64,000 nt of DNA, from positions 40,767 through 104,766 of the forward strand of contig JAJCYQ010000023.1 in assembly GCA_029262835.1 (NCBI GenBank). The letters are read 5' to 3'. The DNA is from Bacteroidota bacterium. GTDB lineage: Bacteria > Bacteroidota > Rhodothermia > Rhodothermales > UBA10348. Both the position numbers and the translations under genes were made by a program. This document shows, piece by piece, positions 34,483 to 43,595 of the stretch (the first letter of the stretch is position 1; every line of letters starts with the position of its first letter). The notes under the pieces are model-generated. The model made no database searches and had not been told where the DNA came from. It was given only the letters and a program-made list of their open reading frames with translations.

Positions 34483-35247
34483 GACGATTTCGTTCATCGT
34501 GACCTCGAACCGGATGACTTCCCACGGCGGAATGACCCCGCTGATACCCGCAGCTCCGTAGGCCAGGTTCGGGGGGATGAGAAGCGTGCGGGAGGAGCCG
34601 ACCTGCATGCCGAGTACGCCCTGTTCGAAGCCGGGAATCACGGTGCCGCCACCTATCGTGAAGAAGAAGTCGCCGCCCGCCACATTGGATGCGTCGAAAA
34701 GCTCTCCATCGGAGCGGAAGCCGAAGAATTCCACGAATACGATGTCACCGAATTCGGCTGTTCGGCCTTCTCCCGGTTCGGTCTGTGTGATTTTAACGGT
34801 ATCGAAAATTTCCTTGACCGTAAAGTCATACGTCACGACCGTATTCGGCGGGACACAGCCGCCTTCCAGCACGCAGAATTCTTCATCTCCAAAGCCTTTC
34901 TCGGGAGGTATGACCAGGCGGCGCGTACCACCTTCCAACATGCCCTGCAGCCCTTCGTCCCACCCGCGCAGTCCCTGCCCGACACCAAGCGTAAAAGTCA
35001 GGTCTTCACCGTTCAGCTCCGAGGAGTGAAAGACGGTGCCGTCCGGTAGTCGACCTTCAAAGGTCGTAATCAGCGTCTGGCCAAAGAGGACAGTCCGGCC
35101 CGAACCTTCAATCACATCTGTGACTTCAACGGCGGGTCCGCTGTCGCCCCCCCCACCATTCGAGTCGGAAGAGCAGGCAGCGAGGAGCCCCGCGGACAGC
35201 GCGACGGTGAGCGTGAAAAGAAAGCGTAAGCGCAAGCGGAACATCAT
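34468..35247 (-). CDS. Tandem-domain FKBP-type peptidyl-prolyl isomerase lipoprotein
   Basis: 259 aa from ATG 35247 (a second Met follows directly). The signal RFLFTLTVALSAGLLAAC ends in a lipobox and is followed by a Ser/Gly linker. Two FKBP domains lie in tandem: residues about 40-145 (VLFGQTLITTFEGRLPDGTVF, GWDEGLQGMLEGGTRRLVIPP) and about 150-255 (FGDIVFVEFFGFRSDGELFD, VIPGFEQGVLGMQVGSSRTLLIPP, YGAAGISGVIPP). They catalyse proline isomerisation, presumably in the periplasm or at a membrane surface. It is downstream of mdh in the same direction, 106 bp away. Confidence 0.93.
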   Translation of the reverse strand: MMFRLRLRFLFTLTVALSAGLLAACSSDSNGGGGDSGPAVEVTDVIEGSGRTVLFGQTLITTFEGRLPDGTVFHSSELNGEDLTFTLGVGQGLRGWDEGLQGMLEGGTRRLVIPPEKGFGDEEFCVLEGGCVPPNTVVTYDFTVKEIFDTVKITQTEPGEGRTAEFGDIVFVEFFGFRSDGELFDASNVAGGDFFFTIGGGTVIPGFEQGVLGMQVGSSRTLLIPPNLAYGAAGISGVIPPWEVIRFEVTMNEIVKPGE

Positions 35248-35325
35248 GGTTGACGGGAGGGAGAAAATGACTCTGTTTGCCCCAGCGAACGCCACCGCCC
35301 TGCAGCAGGTTCACCCGAAAGCGAG

Positions 35326-35353
35326 GAAAAACAGGGTAAAAATCCGTACCCGG
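35326..35353 (-). terminator. Possible weak terminator after mdh
   Basis: On the minus strand, just after the mdh stop: GGGTA-CGGATTTT-TACCC followed by TGTTTTTCC. A 5-bp stem with a T-rich tail; weak but in the expected place. Confidence 0.35.
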
Positions 35354-36295
<942 letters not shown>

Positions 36296-36436
36296 TCAAT
36301 TCAGTGGTACATGGTGAACAGGTCCATTCTACAACGAAACGGCGTGAGGGTCCGCGACATGAGCACCCTGAATGGGCAATATTTTGCAAATTCATAACCC
36401 GGAGGTCGGTCGCCTGCCTTAGCTTGGCTTCTTTCG

Positions 36437-37939
36437 ATGCAAACGCCCAAACGGATGACCAACCCCGTGACAACACTCCACACGATTCGCTCCTCATTTG
36501 TCCACCGACGCAGGCAGCCGCTCCGCCAGGTGTCTCGACGTTTTCTGGGACTGGCCGTACTACTCGTACTGGGTGTCGGGCTCGGTCAAGGACAGACAGC
36601 GGCCTGGGCCCAGGACGCACTACGGGAGCGCCCACAGGGCGTCATTTTCTTTATCGCCGATGGCACAGGTTCGGCAACGTACACGCTCGCCCGTGACTTC
36701 CTGCGCGACCAGCGTGGCCCAGGGACAACGCTTTCCATGGACGCGGACCAGAAAGGATCGGTCGTTACACACGCTGTCAATTCCCGCATTACCGACTCCG
36801 CCTCGAGCGCTACGGCCTATGCCACGGGAGTCAAAACCTACAACGGTGCCATCGGCGTGGACCCCGATACGCTGCGGCTCGGCACCCTGCTTGAAGCCGC
36901 GGAGTCGAACGGGTGGAACACAGCGCTCATTTCGACCGCCCGCATAACGCACGCCACGCCGGCCGCCTTTTCGGCGCACGTACCGCTGCGCGCGCAGGAA
37001 GACGAGATTGCGCAGCAACAGCTCGCGCAGGGTATTGAAATCCTGCTCGGCGGTGGGCGAAGTTTCTTTTTTGGTCCAGAAGAGGGCGGGGCGCGCCGAG
37101 ACAGTACAGATATTGTAACAGGTTCCGGGTATGGACTCGTATCTACACGCGATGAACTTCTAGGCGCAACGCGACTGCCGGTACTGGGGCTGTTTTCAAG
37201 CAGCCACATGGCCTACGAAGTGGATCGGCGTCACACCGAGGAGCCTTCCATTGCAGAAATGACGTCGTGGGCGCTCGAGCGCCTCGCGTCTGCCGACGAG
37301 CCCTTTTTCATCATGATCGAAGCGGGTCGCATTGATCACGCAGGCCACAACCGCGATGTCGTAGCCCACCTGGCTGACATGCTGGCCTACGACGAGGCGT
37401 ATCGGGTGGCGGCGGCGTTTGCATCCACCCGGGACGACATCCTGCTGCTCGCCACGTCCGATCACGAGACAGGAGGCCTTACGCTCGGTGGAGAGTGGGA
37501 AGGGGGCGGATCGGGCTACCGGTACGACCCGGCACCGATTCCGGCCACCCAGTCGTCCATTGAGCGGTTTTCGCAGCAGTATGCCGAGTGGGTCCAGGCG
37601 CCCGAGACCCTGCGCCAGCGCGTTGTTACAACCCTCGCTGCAGATTTTGGCTACACGCTCGGGGAGGCCGATGTCTTCCAGATGGAGCGATTCCTGGCGA
37701 GCAGAAACCTGAACGGACTGCGCGCGTGGCTCGAGAACCTGCTGCGGGACGTGATGGCCCAGCGCGCCGCCGTCCACTGGAGCACGTCCGGGCACACGGC
37801 GGTCGACGTGCCTCTCTTCGCCCGTGGACCCGGCGCCGCGGCCTTCTCTGGATCGCTCGACAACCAGGAAGTGGGCCGTATTCTGTCTATCCTGATGGAT
37901 GCGGACCTCGGCGCCGAAACGGAGAAGCTCAGGCGGTGA
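36437..37939 (+). CDS. Alkaline phosphatase (PhoA superfamily)
   Basis: 500 aa (an ATG six codons in is an alternative start). The long basic N-region with SRRFLGLAVLLVLGVGLGQG and AWAQD is an export signal; the twin Arg raises the possibility of Tat export. Catalytic elements: VIFFIADGTG (metal Asp), TDSASSATAYATG (nucleophilic Ser after Asp), ITHATPAAFSAHV, MIEAGRIDHAGH and LLATSDHETGG (metal ligands), plus STSGHTAVDVPLFARGPGA at the C-terminus. It releases phosphate from organic esters in the periplasm or outside, and could act downstream of secreted nuclease activity. Confidence 0.93.
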   Translation: MQTPKRMTNPVTTLHTIRSSFVHRRRQPLRQVSRRFLGLAVLLVLGVGLGQGQTAAWAQDALRERPQGVIFFIADGTGSATYTLARDFLRDQRGPGTTLSMDADQKGSVVTHAVNSRITDSASSATAYATGVKTYNGAIGVDPDTLRLGTLLEAAESNGWNTALISTARITHATPAAFSAHVPLRAQEDEIAQQQLAQGIEILLGGGRSFFFGPEEGGARRDSTDIVTGSGYGLVSTRDELLGATRLPVLGLFSSSHMAYEVDRRHTEEPSIAEMTSWALERLASADEPFFIMIEAGRIDHAGHNRDVVAHLADMLAYDEAYRVAAAFASTRDDILLLATSDHETGGLTLGGEWEGGGSGYRYDPAPIPATQSSIERFSQQYAEWVQAPETLRQRVVTTLAADFGYTLGEADVFQMERFLASRNLNGLRAWLENLLRDVMAQRAAVHWSTSGHTAVDVPLFARGPGAAAFSGSLDNQEVGRILSILMDADLGAETEKLRR

Positions 37940-37942
37940 TGC

Positions 37943-37965
37943 GCGTGCCCGGTCAACACGCTTTT
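37943..37965 (+). terminator. Possible weak terminator after alkaline phosphatase
   Basis: GCGTG-CCCGGTCAA-CACGC-TTTT immediately after the stop codon. Short stem with four Ts. Confidence 0.35.
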
Positions 37966-38020
37966 AAGTATTCGGATAGGGGGGCGATACCGTAATCAGG
38001 ATGAACCCCTCTTTTCCCTC

Positions 38021-38668
38021 ATGATCACATTTCCCCCCAACAAGGCGGTCAGCCTGCAGGATGTTTCAGAGTCCCTCCGTGGGCCTCTGGCATCGCTCGG
38101 AGTGTGCCTGCAGACGCTGCGGGATCACGCCGGGCAGGATGCCGCGCCCTTCGTAGCGTCGGCACTTGGCGATGTGGAACGGCTTTCACGTCTGGCCCGG
38201 CATCTTCTCGAGTGGAGCGAACTGGAGGCCGGGACGCTGAGGGCGCATGCAAGCGCCTTTCAGGTCTCGGACCGCCTTACGGATGTCGTGGAGTGGCACA
38301 TGCAGCAGGCGCGCCTGGCTGACATCCCCTTTCGCATGGCGATCGAGCCGGGAGATGACCGTGCCTGGACAGATCCCGACCATGCCGCAGGTATACTGGA
38401 TGCGCTGTTGGAGCACGTGTTGGCCACAATGAAGGAAGGTGGAGTGGATGTGGCTATCGACATTGGCAGCACCGACTGCGCCATGAACATCACGGCCGAT
38501 CACGCGGCAGGCCAGACCGATACCATGCACCTGGCCAGGGCGCGTGCGCTCGCCGACCTGCTCGGAGGGCATGTCACGCTCAAGCCCTCGGTCTCCGCCG
38601 GTACAGTCTTCGCCGCTCATTTTCCGCTCCGCCTGCCGCGTCAGACGACGCTCCACTTGGCCGCCTGA
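38021..38668 (+). CDS. Degenerate stand-alone histidine-kinase-like protein
   Basis: 215 aa. The N-terminal helix pair resembles a HisKA dimerisation domain, with SESLRGPLASLGV aligning to the usual SHELRTPL motif; the phosphoacceptor His position is Glu. The VERLSRLARHLLEWSELEAG second helix fits well. The C-terminal half looks like a reduced HATPase: ILDALLEHVLATM replaces the N-box Asn with His, IDIGSTD stands for the G1 box, and a final SAGTVFAAHFPLRLP matches the last strand. There is no sensor or TM domain. It is probably a pseudokinase scaffold or HPt-like protein; target unknown. Moderately sure of the fold. Confidence 0.7.
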   Translation: MITFPPNKAVSLQDVSESLRGPLASLGVCLQTLRDHAGQDAAPFVASALGDVERLSRLARHLLEWSELEAGTLRAHASAFQVSDRLTDVVEWHMQQARLADIPFRMAIEPGDDRAWTDPDHAAGILDALLEHVLATMKEGGVDVAIDIGSTDCAMNITADHAAGQTDTMHLARARALADLLGGHVTLKPSVSAGTVFAAHFPLRLPRQTTLHLAA

Positions 38669-38707
38669 GGCGGTTCCGGCCGGAATCTTTGCCCGTCCCG
38701 TGCGGGT

Positions 38708-40438
38708 ATGCCGTGCATGGACGCGCGCATTCGCACATCGGTATTCCAGGAGTTCCTCGGCACGGACGACACCATCGTCGTTACGGACACTGAAACCACA
38801 GGTACCTCGGCCAGAGCGCACCGCGTAATTGAGATAGGGGCGGTTCGAATTGCGCATGACGGCTCGCTGACCACGTTTTCGGAGCTCATCAACCCAGGCA
38901 CCGCCATCCCTTCGCGTATTACCCGCATTACCGGCATCAGCACGGGGCACGTGTTCGGCAAACCGGGTGCCGCAGCGGTGCTGCCGCGCTACAGGGCGTT
39001 TCTGGACCATGGCCTCTTCACGGCGCACAACATCGCCTTTGACCGGGGCTTTCTGAACGCCGAACTGGAGCGCGCCGATATGGACCTGCTGCCGGCGCGC
39101 GGTCTCTGTACGCTGCGCCTGGCACGGCGCCTGCTTCCCGGGCTGCGGTCCAAGAGCCTGGCCAGTCTGGCCACGTTCTACCGTTTGGAAGCGTCTGGCA
39201 GGCACCGCGCGCTGCGCGATGCGGAGATCACGACGGCAGTGCTTGAACGCCTGCTGCAGCACGCCTTCGAAGATCACGGCATTCGGCAGCTTGACGAACT
39301 CATTACCCTGCAGACGCGCAACTATGCCTCCGTGCGGCCTCTTTCCACGCATGTGGAGCGCATTCGGCGGGAGACGCTGCCGCTCGTGCCGGACGAGCCC
39401 GGTGTGTATCGCATGCGGGACGGCCGCGGAAAGCTGCTCTATATCGGCAAGGCCCGCGCGCTTGCGTCGCGCGTGCGCAGTTATTTCAATGCCGTCGAGG
39501 CGCACCCGGCGCGTATCCGCAAGCTGATTGCGGCTGTCAGGCACATTGACTGGGAAGTCCTGCCCACGGAACTCGACGCCCTCGTCGTCGAGTCGCGCGC
39601 CATCAAGCAGGAAGACCCGCCCTACAACCGGGCGCAGACGCGCTATGTGGAGCGGCCGTGGTTGCGCCTTGACCCCGGTGAGGCGTATCCCCGAATTACA
39701 GCGCAGGTTCTGGTACGCTCCGACGGAGCGCGGTATTTCGGCCCCTTGAAATCGAGGAGGCAGGCCGCCAGCCTGATCGAAATCATAGAGCGGGTTTTTC
39801 GGCTTCGGAACTGCTCGCAGAAGGAGCTCGATGGCGGGCGCCGCTGCCTGCGGGGAGACATGGGTCGGTGCCTGATGCCGTGTGAGCGACCTGACCCGGA
39901 GGCTTACGCGGCGGAGCACGCGCGCGTCGCCTCCTTTCTCGAGGGCGACGTGGACGACGTGGTGGCCGAACTGGAGGCCGACATGGCACATGCGGCCGGG
40001 GCGCTGGATTTCGAGACGGCGGCGCGCATGCGGGACTGGATCCAGCTCCTGGACGATCTCGTGGTAGAAGGAGGAGCCGTTGCGGAGCCCGTGGACGGGC
40101 TCGACCGTGCGGTGTGGCTCTGCCGCGAGGGCGAGGATCACGCGACGGCAGCGCTACTCAGGGGGGGCATCCTGGCGTGGACCGCGCGGCTGCCTGTGCC
40201 CGTTGGGGCGGGTAATCTGGAGCATATCCACGCCTCGTGGGAACGCGCCGTCCAGGCGCCCCTGCCGGAGGGTGACCCCACAGGTCGCGAAGAAGTCGAC
40301 GCAAGACGCGTACTGGAACACTGGATGTTCGTGTACCGCGACGAGCTTGCCGTGGTAGATCGCCGCGCCGGGGAAGCCCCCGTGATGTGGGCGCAACGCA
40401 TCATGGACGCTGTGACAGCGCGCGCTGGTAGACGTTGA
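38708..40438 (+). CDS. DnaQ-like DEDDh exonuclease fused to GIY-YIG (UvrC/Cho-type) nuclease
   Basis: 576 aa. The exonuclease domain (about 20-185) has VTDTETTGTSARAHRVIEIGAV (two acidic residues), TAHNIAFDRGF and GRHRALRDAEIT, giving a complete DEDDh set. The GIY-YIG domain (about 225-310) has DEPGVYRMRDGRGKLLYIGKARAL and ALVVESRAIKQEDPPYN. A UvrC-like Cys region (GGRRCLRGDMGRCLMPCERP) and a UVR-like coiled segment (ALDFETAARMRDW) follow. It probably acts in DNA repair. The fusion type is known in several phyla. Its 3' end overlaps the convergent glgA 3' end by 38 bp. Confidence 0.92.
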   Translation: MPCMDARIRTSVFQEFLGTDDTIVVTDTETTGTSARAHRVIEIGAVRIAHDGSLTTFSELINPGTAIPSRITRITGISTGHVFGKPGAAAVLPRYRAFLDHGLFTAHNIAFDRGFLNAELERADMDLLPARGLCTLRLARRLLPGLRSKSLASLATFYRLEASGRHRALRDAEITTAVLERLLQHAFEDHGIRQLDELITLQTRNYASVRPLSTHVERIRRETLPLVPDEPGVYRMRDGRGKLLYIGKARALASRVRSYFNAVEAHPARIRKLIAAVRHIDWEVLPTELDALVVESRAIKQEDPPYNRAQTRYVERPWLRLDPGEAYPRITAQVLVRSDGARYFGPLKSRRQAASLIEIIERVFRLRNCSQKELDGGRRCLRGDMGRCLMPCERPDPEAYAAEHARVASFLEGDVDDVVAELEADMAHAAGALDFETAARMRDWIQLLDDLVVEGGAVAEPVDGLDRAVWLCREGEDHATAALLRGGILAWTARLPVPVGAGNLEHIHASWERAVQAPLPEGDPTGREEVDARRVLEHWMFVYRDELAVVDRRAGEAPVMWAQRIMDAVTARAGRR

Positions 40439-41864
40439 GGTAGGAAGCCGCGGCGCGGTCCCAGGAAAAGTCCTGTTGCATGGCGCGCCGCATGGCGGCG
40501 CGCCATATGTCCTGGTCCTGGAACGTATCAATGGCCCGGTGGAGCGTGGCGGCGACGACATCCGGGCGCGCATCATGGAAGGAAAAGCCGGTGCCCTGGT
40601 CGGGATGCTCGTCGAGGTCACGCACCGTGTCGGCCAGCCCTCCGGTGTGGTGCACAATCGGCAGCGTGCCGTAGAGCATGGAATACATCTGGTTGAGGCC
40701 GCACGGCTCGTAGTGGGAGGGCATCAGGAAGGCGTCCGCGCCTGCCTCAATCCGGTGTGAGAGGCCCTCGTCGTACCCGACGAAGAGGCCTACTTTGTCC
40801 GGGAAAATCGCCGCCAGACTGCGGAAGAAACCCTCCAGCCAGGGCGCTCCGCTGCCGAGCACAATGAGCCGGAACTCCCGCTCCCGGAGTACCTGTTCAA
40901 GCTCGGGGACCAACAGATCGAAACCCTTCTGATCGGCCAGGCGCGAGACAATGCCTATGACAGGTACGTCCGGCGGAGCCGACAGGCCAAATTCGGCGAG
41001 CAGCGCCGTGCGGCAGGCTGCTTTGCCTCCCAGGTCGCCGGCGCCATAGTGCGCGGCCAGGTGCGCATCGGTCCGGGGATTCCAGTACGCCGTATCGACC
41101 CCATTCAGTATACCGGTAAGATCGTTGTGCCGGGCCGACAGCACGCCATCCAGGCCGCAGCCGAGGAGGGGCGTCTGGATTTCGGCGGCATATGTTGGCG
41201 ATACGGTCGTGATCTGGTCGGCTTCGACAAGGCCAGCACGGAGGCAGGAGAAGGCACCGTCCATGTGGTAGGCGCCGCCCGGAACCGCGTGATCGACGGG
41301 GAGCCCCGCTTCCCAGGCGTAGTGGGGATGGGTCAGGCCCTGATAGGCCAGGTTGTGGATGGACAGCACGCTGCGCGCCTGGCGGAAGCGCTCATCCCAC
41401 GCATACGCGTGCCGGAGCATGGCGGGCATGAGGGCCGTCTGCCAGTCGTTGGAGTGCACGATGTCGGGCGAAAAGGCGTATCGCTGCATGACGTCGAAGG
41501 CCGCCTTCTGCAGCAGGATGAAGCGGCGGGCTTCGTCCACGTGGTCTGTGTAGAGCGTACCGCGGTGGAAGAAGCGCGGGCAGTCAATCAGGTAGACCTC
41601 GACTTCCGAGTCAGGCAGGTGGCCATACCAGACGTGATACGGAACGGGTTCGTCTCCGAGCGTAACGTTCAGCTCGCCGAGGTCATCGGCATGTACAAAC
41701 CCGTGATCAAAAACGGGGATGCGCGCGTACAGCGGCAGGAACACCTTGATCCGGATATCCGGGCGGGCGCGCGACAGCGCCACTGGCAGGGCACCGGCGA
41801 CGTCGGCGAGGCCACCGGTCTTCACAAAGGGAACGCATTCGCTCGTTGCAAAACAGACATTCAT
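40401..41864 (-). CDS. glgA: Glycogen synthase (ADP-glucose-dependent, GT5)
   Basis: 487 aa from ATG 41864 (MNVCFATSECVPFVKTGGLADVAGALP); the ORF-track extension upstream lies over the opposite M14 gene. The KTGGLADV nucleotide-binding motif, the SPDIVHSNDWQTALMP region and the C-terminal GIVSRLADQKGFDLL and PSHYEPCGLNQMYSM motifs are diagnostic of GT5. It elongates alpha-1,4-glucan from ADP-glucose in the cytoplasm. Only 30 bp separate it from the divergent M14 peptidase gene. Confidence 0.96.
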   Translation of the reverse strand: MNVCFATSECVPFVKTGGLADVAGALPVALSRARPDIRIKVFLPLYARIPVFDHGFVHADDLGELNVTLGDEPVPYHVWYGHLPDSEVEVYLIDCPRFFHRGTLYTDHVDEARRFILLQKAAFDVMQRYAFSPDIVHSNDWQTALMPAMLRHAYAWDERFRQARSVLSIHNLAYQGLTHPHYAWEAGLPVDHAVPGGAYHMDGAFSCLRAGLVEADQITTVSPTYAAEIQTPLLGCGLDGVLSARHNDLTGILNGVDTAYWNPRTDAHLAAHYGAGDLGGKAACRTALLAEFGLSAPPDVPVIGIVSRLADQKGFDLLVPELEQVLREREFRLIVLGSGAPWLEGFFRSLAAIFPDKVGLFVGYDEGLSHRIEAGADAFLMPSHYEPCGLNQMYSMLYGTLPIVHHTGGLADTVRDLDEHPDQGTGFSFHDARPDVVAATLHRAIDTFQDQDIWRAAMRRAMQQDFSWDRAAASYLNVYQRALSQRP

Positions 41865-41894
41865 GACAGCAGAACCACTTGTGGAAGGAAAACA

Positions 41895-43001
41895 ATGAAC
41901 CTGGAATCTGTACTGCGCCCGGACGCCTGGCTGGATGAAGACGCGGACATGCCGTATGACGTGATCGGGGAGTCGGAGGAAGGACGCCCCATCCGGGCGC
42001 TCACGGTGGGCCGCGGGCCCCGCCGGATGTCGCTCCTGGCCGGAGCCCACGCCGATGAGCCGGCGGGGCCCACCACGCTGCGAGCGCTCGCAGCGGCGCT
42101 TATGACCACACCGGAAGCGTTCCGCGCGCTGCTCGAGGAGTGGACCCTTTGCATTGTGCCGCATGTGAACCCCGACGGAGAGGCCAGAAACGCGTCGTGG
42201 CGCGCGGCGTGGCCGGACACGAGGGCATATCTGCGTGACGTCATCAGGGAAAAGCCTGGGCGGGATGTGGAGTTCGGATATCCGGACATGCGTCCCGAAA
42301 ATAGGGTGGTCGCGGCGTATCTGCGAACGCACGGGCCGTTCGATGTGCATGCGAGCCTGCATGGCATGGGTTTTTCAGATGGGGCCATGCTCCTCATAGA
42401 CAAGCACTGGGGGTACCGTACGGAGCATCTGCAGCGGGCGTTCGAGCGTGCCGCGGCCGAACACGGCCTGCGCCTGCATGACCACAACCGAAAGGGAGAG
42501 AAGGGGTTTTTCAGGATTGCCGAAGGCTTCACAACAACCCCAGAGGGCGCGGCCATGCGGACATGGTTCCGTAGCCGTGGCGACGAACCCTCGGCGCTTC
42601 TGTTTCGCGACAGTTCAATGGAGTTCGTGCGCTCGCTCGGTGGTGATCCACTCTCGGTGGTCACGGAGCTTCCGCTCTTCCTCGTTGAAGGCGCGCGTGA
42701 ACCGGAAACGCCGACAGCCTATCTGGCATTCCGTGAGCTCCTGCCCGAAATCCGGGCCCACCTCGCTGCCGCTGCTGCGCCACGGGATGCCGACCCGGCT
42801 ACCGGCGCCCACGGGACTGACACAGGTGCGGCCAGAGGCGGCCACGGGACTGACGCGGGTGCGGCCAAAGGCGGCCACGGGGACGCTCTTGCGGCGGCGC
42901 TCTGGGAGCCCTTCGGCCTGCATCCCGTTCCGGTTCGCGCCGCCGTCGATATCCACCTCCGCACCATTGAAGCGGCGGCGGCTACAATCCGGGGAGCGTA
43001 G
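41895..43001 (+). CDS. M14-family zinc carboxypeptidase/amidase-like protein with a repetitive C-terminal linker
   Basis: 368 aa from ATG 41895, preceded by GGAAGGA (41883-41889), a good ribosome-binding site; the long ORF upstream is spurious. Zinc ligands are visible in AGAHADEPAGPTTL (HxxE) and DVHASLHGMGF. No signal peptide is seen, so it is probably cytoplasmic. From about residue 304 a Gly/His/Ala-rich segment consists of an 11-residue unit (GAHGTDTGAAR-like) repeated in tandem before a final domain. The substrate is unknown; relatives include carboxypeptidases and succinylglutamate desuccinylase-like enzymes. Confidence 0.85.
   Translation: MNLESVLRPDAWLDEDADMPYDVIGESEEGRPIRALTVGRGPRRMSLLAGAHADEPAGPTTLRALAAALMTTPEAFRALLEEWTLCIVPHVNPDGEARNASWRAAWPDTRAYLRDVIREKPGRDVEFGYPDMRPENRVVAAYLRTHGPFDVHASLHGMGFSDGAMLLIDKHWGYRTEHLQRAFERAAAEHGLRLHDHNRKGEKGFFRIAEGFTTTPEGAAMRTWFRSRGDEPSALLFRDSSMEFVRSLGGDPLSVVTELPLFLVEGAREPETPTAYLAFRELLPEIRAHLAAAAAPRDADPATGAHGTDTGAARGGHGTDAGAAKGGHGDALAAALWEPFGLHPVPVRAAVDIHLRTIEAAAATIRGA
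42804..42896 (+). repeat. 33-bp in-frame tandem repeat in the M14 gene
   Basis: Two near-identical 33-bp units (42804-42836, 42837-42869) beginning GGCGSCCACGGGACTGAC, plus a partial third to about 42896. They encode an 11-residue Gly/His/Thr/Asp/Ala repeat, so copy number could vary without frameshift. Confidence 0.85.
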
Positions 43002-43051
43002 AACGGGAGTGTGCCAGGCCGCGGGCGCCGGATTGCTTGCCGCACGGGGGG

Positions 43052-43594
43052 CTACCCGAACAGCAGGCGCACGACGTAGACGGCCGCGATCATGGCCACG
43101 ACGTCGGCCAACAGCCCCGCTGGCACGGCGTGCCGAGTCTTGCGCACATTGACCGCGCCGAAGTACACGGCGATCACGTAAAAGGTGGTTTCCGTCGACC
43201 CGAACATGGTCGCTGCCATCTTGACCAGGATGGAATCTTCCCCGAACTGCTGGATCATGTCGAGCACGATGGCGGCCGATCCTGAGCCCGTCAGAGGCCG
43301 AATGACCATCATGGGCAGCACCTCCGGTGGAATTCCGATGAGCGAGAGCAGCGGGCGCATGCCCTCGACCACAAATTCCATGGCACCCGATGCCCGGAAC
43401 ATGCCGATGGCGAAGAGAATGGCCACCAGGTAGGGAATGATGGTGACGGCGACGCGAAACCCGTCCTTGGCGCCTTCAACAAACTCCTCGTAGACGGGGA
43501 CGCGTTTGAGCATACCGTAGAGCGGAAAGCCCACGATGAGAAGCGGCAGCACGAATACCGAGGCGGTTTCTATGAATGAGCGTAAGAATTCCAT
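43052..43594 (-). CDS. SpmB-like nucleoside-recognition (Gate) domain membrane protein
   Basis: 180 aa with about five hydrophobic segments: SVFVLPLLIVGFPLYGMLKRVPVYEEFVEGAKDGF at the N-terminus, the IPYLVAILFAIGMFRASGAME segment, and VMPLTGSGSAAIVLD-like Gate motif residues. It matches spore-maturation protein B of Bacillus in pattern. No sporulation genes are seen here; in non-spore formers SpmA/SpmB pairs are of unknown function, possibly transport. It starts one base after the spmA-like stop. Confidence 0.88.
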   Translation of the reverse strand: MEFLRSFIETASVFVLPLLIVGFPLYGMLKRVPVYEEFVEGAKDGFRVAVTIIPYLVAILFAIGMFRASGAMEFVVEGMRPLLSLIGIPPEVLPMMVIRPLTGSGSAAIVLDMIQQFGEDSILVKMAATMFGSTETTFYVIAVYFGAVNVRKTRHAVPAGLLADVVAMIAAVYVVRLLFG

Positions 43595-43595
43595 G

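Noticed and set aside
38186-40141. 651-aa ORF antisense to the pseudo-kinase and DnaQ-GIY-YIG genes
   Set aside because: It lies opposite two genes with strong domain motifs; its translation is rich in Arg/His/Pro with no recognisable domain, typical of a high-GC shadow frame.
40401-42362. 653-aa version of glycogen synthase
   Set aside because: The extension covers the opposite M14 gene and has no homology features; the typical GlgA start MNVCFATSEC is at 41864.
41049-42998. 650-aa version of the M14 peptidase
   Set aside because: The N-terminal 282 residues are antisense to glgA; an ATG with a good ribosome site exists at 41895.
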